Below are positions 61,965 to 64,000 of a stretch of DNA of 64,000 bases, piece by piece. Location of the stretch: assembly GCA_946811185.2 (NCBI GenBank), contig OX328104.1, positions 49,646,505-49,710,504 on the forward strand, given 5' to 3'. The notes under the pieces were generated by a model, which made no database searches, had not been told where the DNA came from, and saw nothing but the letters and a program-made list of their open reading frames with translations. The position numbers and the translations under genes are program-made. This stretch comes from Hippopus hippopus. Lineage: Eukaryota > Mollusca > Bivalvia > Cardiida > Cardiidae. How positions within the stretch are numbered: position 1 is the first letter of the stretch; every line of letters starts with the position of its first letter.

Positions 61965-62160
61965 AATTGACACTTTACCAATAAATTCTGTGTTTAAACG
62001 ACCCCGAGGAAGCAGGCTTTTGGTAATTTAGTAGATAAAGGTGGTCATGGTGGTTCTCCTTTTCCTAATTTTTTTTTTTTGTAATCTTTCAGAGACAAAT
62101 CCATTATCTGAGTCACATTCAGTTTGTCGTCGGTAAATGTTTTCAGTATATATTTCGATC
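61965..62160. repeat. Family A MITE, strongly diverged
   Basis: TTTAAACGACCCCGAGGAAG and GTTCTCCTTTTCCTAA remain recognisable. It runs into the following family F copy. Confidence 0.4.
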
Positions 62161-62520
62161 TTTCCCCGAAAAAAACCAACTATTCTATTTATTTCATGCT
62201 TTTAACCCTTTCTGGGGGGAACTTAATCAAAATCCAGTACAGTTCTTTTCGTTTATTCCCCTTGGCGTACCCCCTCCGCATAGCAACGCATTACAATATT
62301 ACGTCAAGTGTGAGAAATGTAAGGTAAATTACGTCATATTTCCATCTGGTTGTGAGGCACGCGCATTTTACCTAGGTAACTAGTGCCCGGGAACAACTGT
62401 TTCCGCCTTCAGTTGGAGAGTTAGAATATAAAAATCGGTATTTTCACTCGTCGTAACCATGAAATATCGAAAAATATTTCACCGATAACCTACCGGAAAG
62501 CATGAAATAAAAACAAATAT
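62150..62520. repeat. Family F repeat, inverted orientation
   Basis: It runs from CGATCTTTCCCCGAAAAAAA through TTTATTTCATGCTTTTAACC to CCGGAAAGCATGAAATAAA. It is the reverse orientation of 40307-40870, without the full foldback head. Confidence 0.65.
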
Positions 62521-62934
62521 ATGCATTAAAGCTCTGTATAATTTCAGTAGTAATCGATTCAGATACGTTCAAAACGTATTCTTCGTGCTAAATATGAGTA
62601 CATTTGGCTGTTTTAGTATGATATTTCACGCGATTTTAAAATATTTTAATACAAATCCTATACAGATTAAAATTCTAAACCCTATTACTGTTCATTCTAT
62701 ATTAGACATGCAGTTTACGTAAAAGTAATAAATAAATTATATGAGAGATATTTAAAGGAATGGTGCATTGTTGTTGAAGTTTTTTTTTTTTAGAACTGGA
62801 AAGCTGTTTCTGAGTTTCTGAGAGAAATTACTCTCAGCGAAGAAATTGCTAATGTTCTGATCAGCTGACACATTTTGCCATAGTCAATCAGATGAGCAGC
62901 CTTAGGATTCAATGTTGTAATTCATTTAGAATTG

Positions 62935-63165
62935 TTGATTAACCGTTTTCCACACAATCTCGAGTTTTAAGGACCCAAAGAAAGAGGCGTTTGAAAACAT
63001 TGTAGGAAAAGGAGAAAATTTTGGCAACCAGCATTTTCTCCTTTTCCCACAATGTTTTGTACTCTTACAGCCACAAATTACATTACTTCAGCTTCATTTA
63101 ATTTGTCGTCTGCAAATGCTTTCAACTTGGACCAGTGAAAAATATTGTCGTTTGTTAAAGAGTTT
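62935..63165. repeat. Family A foldback MITE
   Basis: The centre is AAAACATTGTAGGAAAAGGA with complement, and the right end GTCGTTTGTTAAAGAG. It ends about 70 bp before a host exon. Confidence 0.7.
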
Positions 63166-63233
63166 TTAGGGTCATTATAAAGAGTAATTTTGTCCAATAT
63201 ATAAGAATTAGAACATGTTTTTTCTATCTTCAG

Positions 63234-63346
63234 TTCTATCTGCGAACTACGGTCCGGTGTTCGATGATATGGGTGAAGAAATAGACGTCATTGTTGGACG
63301 GACAGCTGAACTGCCTTGCTCGGCCAAACATAAAGGGCAACACATG
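63234..63346 (+). CDS. Internal exon of a host immunoglobulin-superfamily gene (partial)
   Basis: A pyrimidine-rich tract and acceptor (TTTTTTCTATCTTCAG) end at 63233, and a strong donor (ATG|GTAAGT) begins at 63347. The 113-bp exon starts with two bases of a split codon and ends on a full codon. It encodes LSANYGPVFDDMGEEIDVIV then GRTAELPCSAKHKGQHM, the first strands of an Ig domain with the B-strand Cys in AELPC. The VGRTAxLPC pattern is typical of lachesin, DPR and neurotrimin-type cell-adhesion proteins. The remaining exons are outside the window or not visible. If upstream exons exist to the left, much or all of the window, including the Polinton, could be intronic. Confidence 0.75.
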
Positions 63347-63469
63347 GTAAGTTCAATCACTGCTTCATTGTCAATTGTTTCAGTGGCGACCAGTGTAATG
63401 AAAAAATCCTTATATCAAGGTTAAAATGTTACAGTCCCTGTATAAAACAACAACCAAATGAGAGTCCAG

Positions 63470-63662
63470 AGTCCGTGTTCATCAGCCATTCTTAAGTACG
63501 TTCATACTTTATACATGTATCTCAATGATTTTCTGTATATGAAAGTAATGCAATTTCTGATTGGCTAAACAAATTGGTTTGGCCAATCAGATATTATGTA
63601 GCTTTTAAAATCTAAAATAAGATCAAGAATGGTATCTAGAATGGTTGGGAATATAGGTCCAG
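63470..63662. repeat. Family E palindrome
   Basis: The arms are GTCCGTGTTCATCAGCCATT and AATGGTTGGGAATATAGGTCC, with centre GGCTAAACAAATTGGTTTGGCC. It lies in the intron after the Ig exon. Confidence 0.6.
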
Positions 63663-63898
63663 GATCCTTCTGCTAGAGTTGCTTGATATCAACTTTTGTC
63701 CTGGCCTATATTGCAGAATTTCGAGAAAGTTCTCAGCGAACGGGAAATTTACATGAACACCTTGCCTGCAATTGCCCTTTTTTTTCAGTGGTTTCTACAG
63801 CCTGTAGAAGCAGCTTTTTTTTCTTGTAGCGGTGTTCCTCCCTTGCAATTCTTGTAAAACTTTTGTGAAATTCTGAGGCTAGACCGTTGGGAGGGGAT

Positions 63899-64000
63899 GG
63901 TTTAATTAATCTACATGTAGGAGCGTTGATTGTTTGAATGGTTTAATTAATCTACACGTAGAAGCGTTGAATGTTTGAATGGTTTAATTAATCTACACGT
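63899..64000 (+). repeat. 41-bp tandem repeat running off the window
   Basis: Two full units and the start of a third (63899, 63940, 63981), each starting GGTTTAATTAATCTACAYGT. Only a few substitutions separate units. The array continues beyond the window. Confidence 0.8.

Overview
The window looks like intronic or intergenic DNA of an animal, most probably a bivalve mollusc. The reasons are AT-rich non-coding sequence, many families of short foldback transposons, tRNA-derived SINEs, a degraded Ty3/gypsy element, a Penelope-like fragment and one clear spliced host exon of an immunoglobulin-superfamily gene near the right end (63234-63346, + strand). The bivalve assignment is inference from repeat style only.

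The centre of interest is a complete, apparently intact Maverick/Polinton (an endogenous adintovirus-like element) at 41650-58733, 17,084 bp. It has 372-bp terminal inverted repeats (TIRs) that differ at about six positions. A perfect 6-bp target duplication CATATC flanks it at 41644-41649 and 58734-58739. Reading left to right it carries: two RING-finger proteins (+); then on the minus strand a phage-tail-fibre-like repeat protein, an adenain-like protease, a retroviral-type integrase with chromodomain and a parvovirus-type phospholipase A2 protein; then on the plus strand a packaging ATPase, a penton-like minor capsid protein, a GLYLK-repeat virion protein, a dUTPase-fold-like protein, a membrane/coiled-coil protein, a conserved 290-aa protein, an amphipathic pVI-like protein, a small unknown and the double-jelly-roll major capsid protein; then two small SAP-like genes, the protein-primed DNA polymerase B, and a terminal helical protein (-). 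Together these supply replication (PolB), integration, maturation (protease), packaging (ATPase) and a complete icosahedral shell, plus possible entry (PLA2, fibre) and host-manipulation (RING) functions. Regulation looks virus-like. A TATA-like motif sits directly against most start codons, perfect AT-rich hairpins lie in several intergenic gaps, and the promoters of the two outermost genes lie wholly inside the TIRs.

Outside the Polinton: 1-3.5 kb holds a GTT-rich tandem array interrupted by a 0.9-kb insertion. The 3.5-20 kb stretch is dominated by foldback MITEs (families A-F and H below) and a 1.2-kb degenerate 16-bp minisatellite at about 10.46-11.64 kb. At 22030-26124 lies a minus-strand gypsy element with both LTRs, a tRNA-Pro-type primer-binding site, broken gag/protease/RNase H and a deleted integrase-RT core; its layout suggests the Gmr1 group (integrase before RT). 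At 29007-29755 a Penelope-like fragment in foldback form sits inside a family A MITE. The 30-41.6 kb and 58.7-63.2 kb stretches are further MITE and SINE territory.

MITE family names are local to this report. A: about 230 bp, TTAACYCTTTACCA ends, central palindrome built on AAAATGCTGGTAACCAGC. B: about 215 bp, TTAACCCTTANNCTGCTAA ends, centre GATCAGACTGCAC. C: about 260 bp, GAGCCATGCTCTG ends. D: about 270 bp, CTTGCAACACGCGAAAAG ends. E: about 200-bp near-perfect palindrome, CGTATTCACCAACCATTCTT ends. F: 350-550 bp with TTTATTTCATGCTTT ends. H: about 490 bp.
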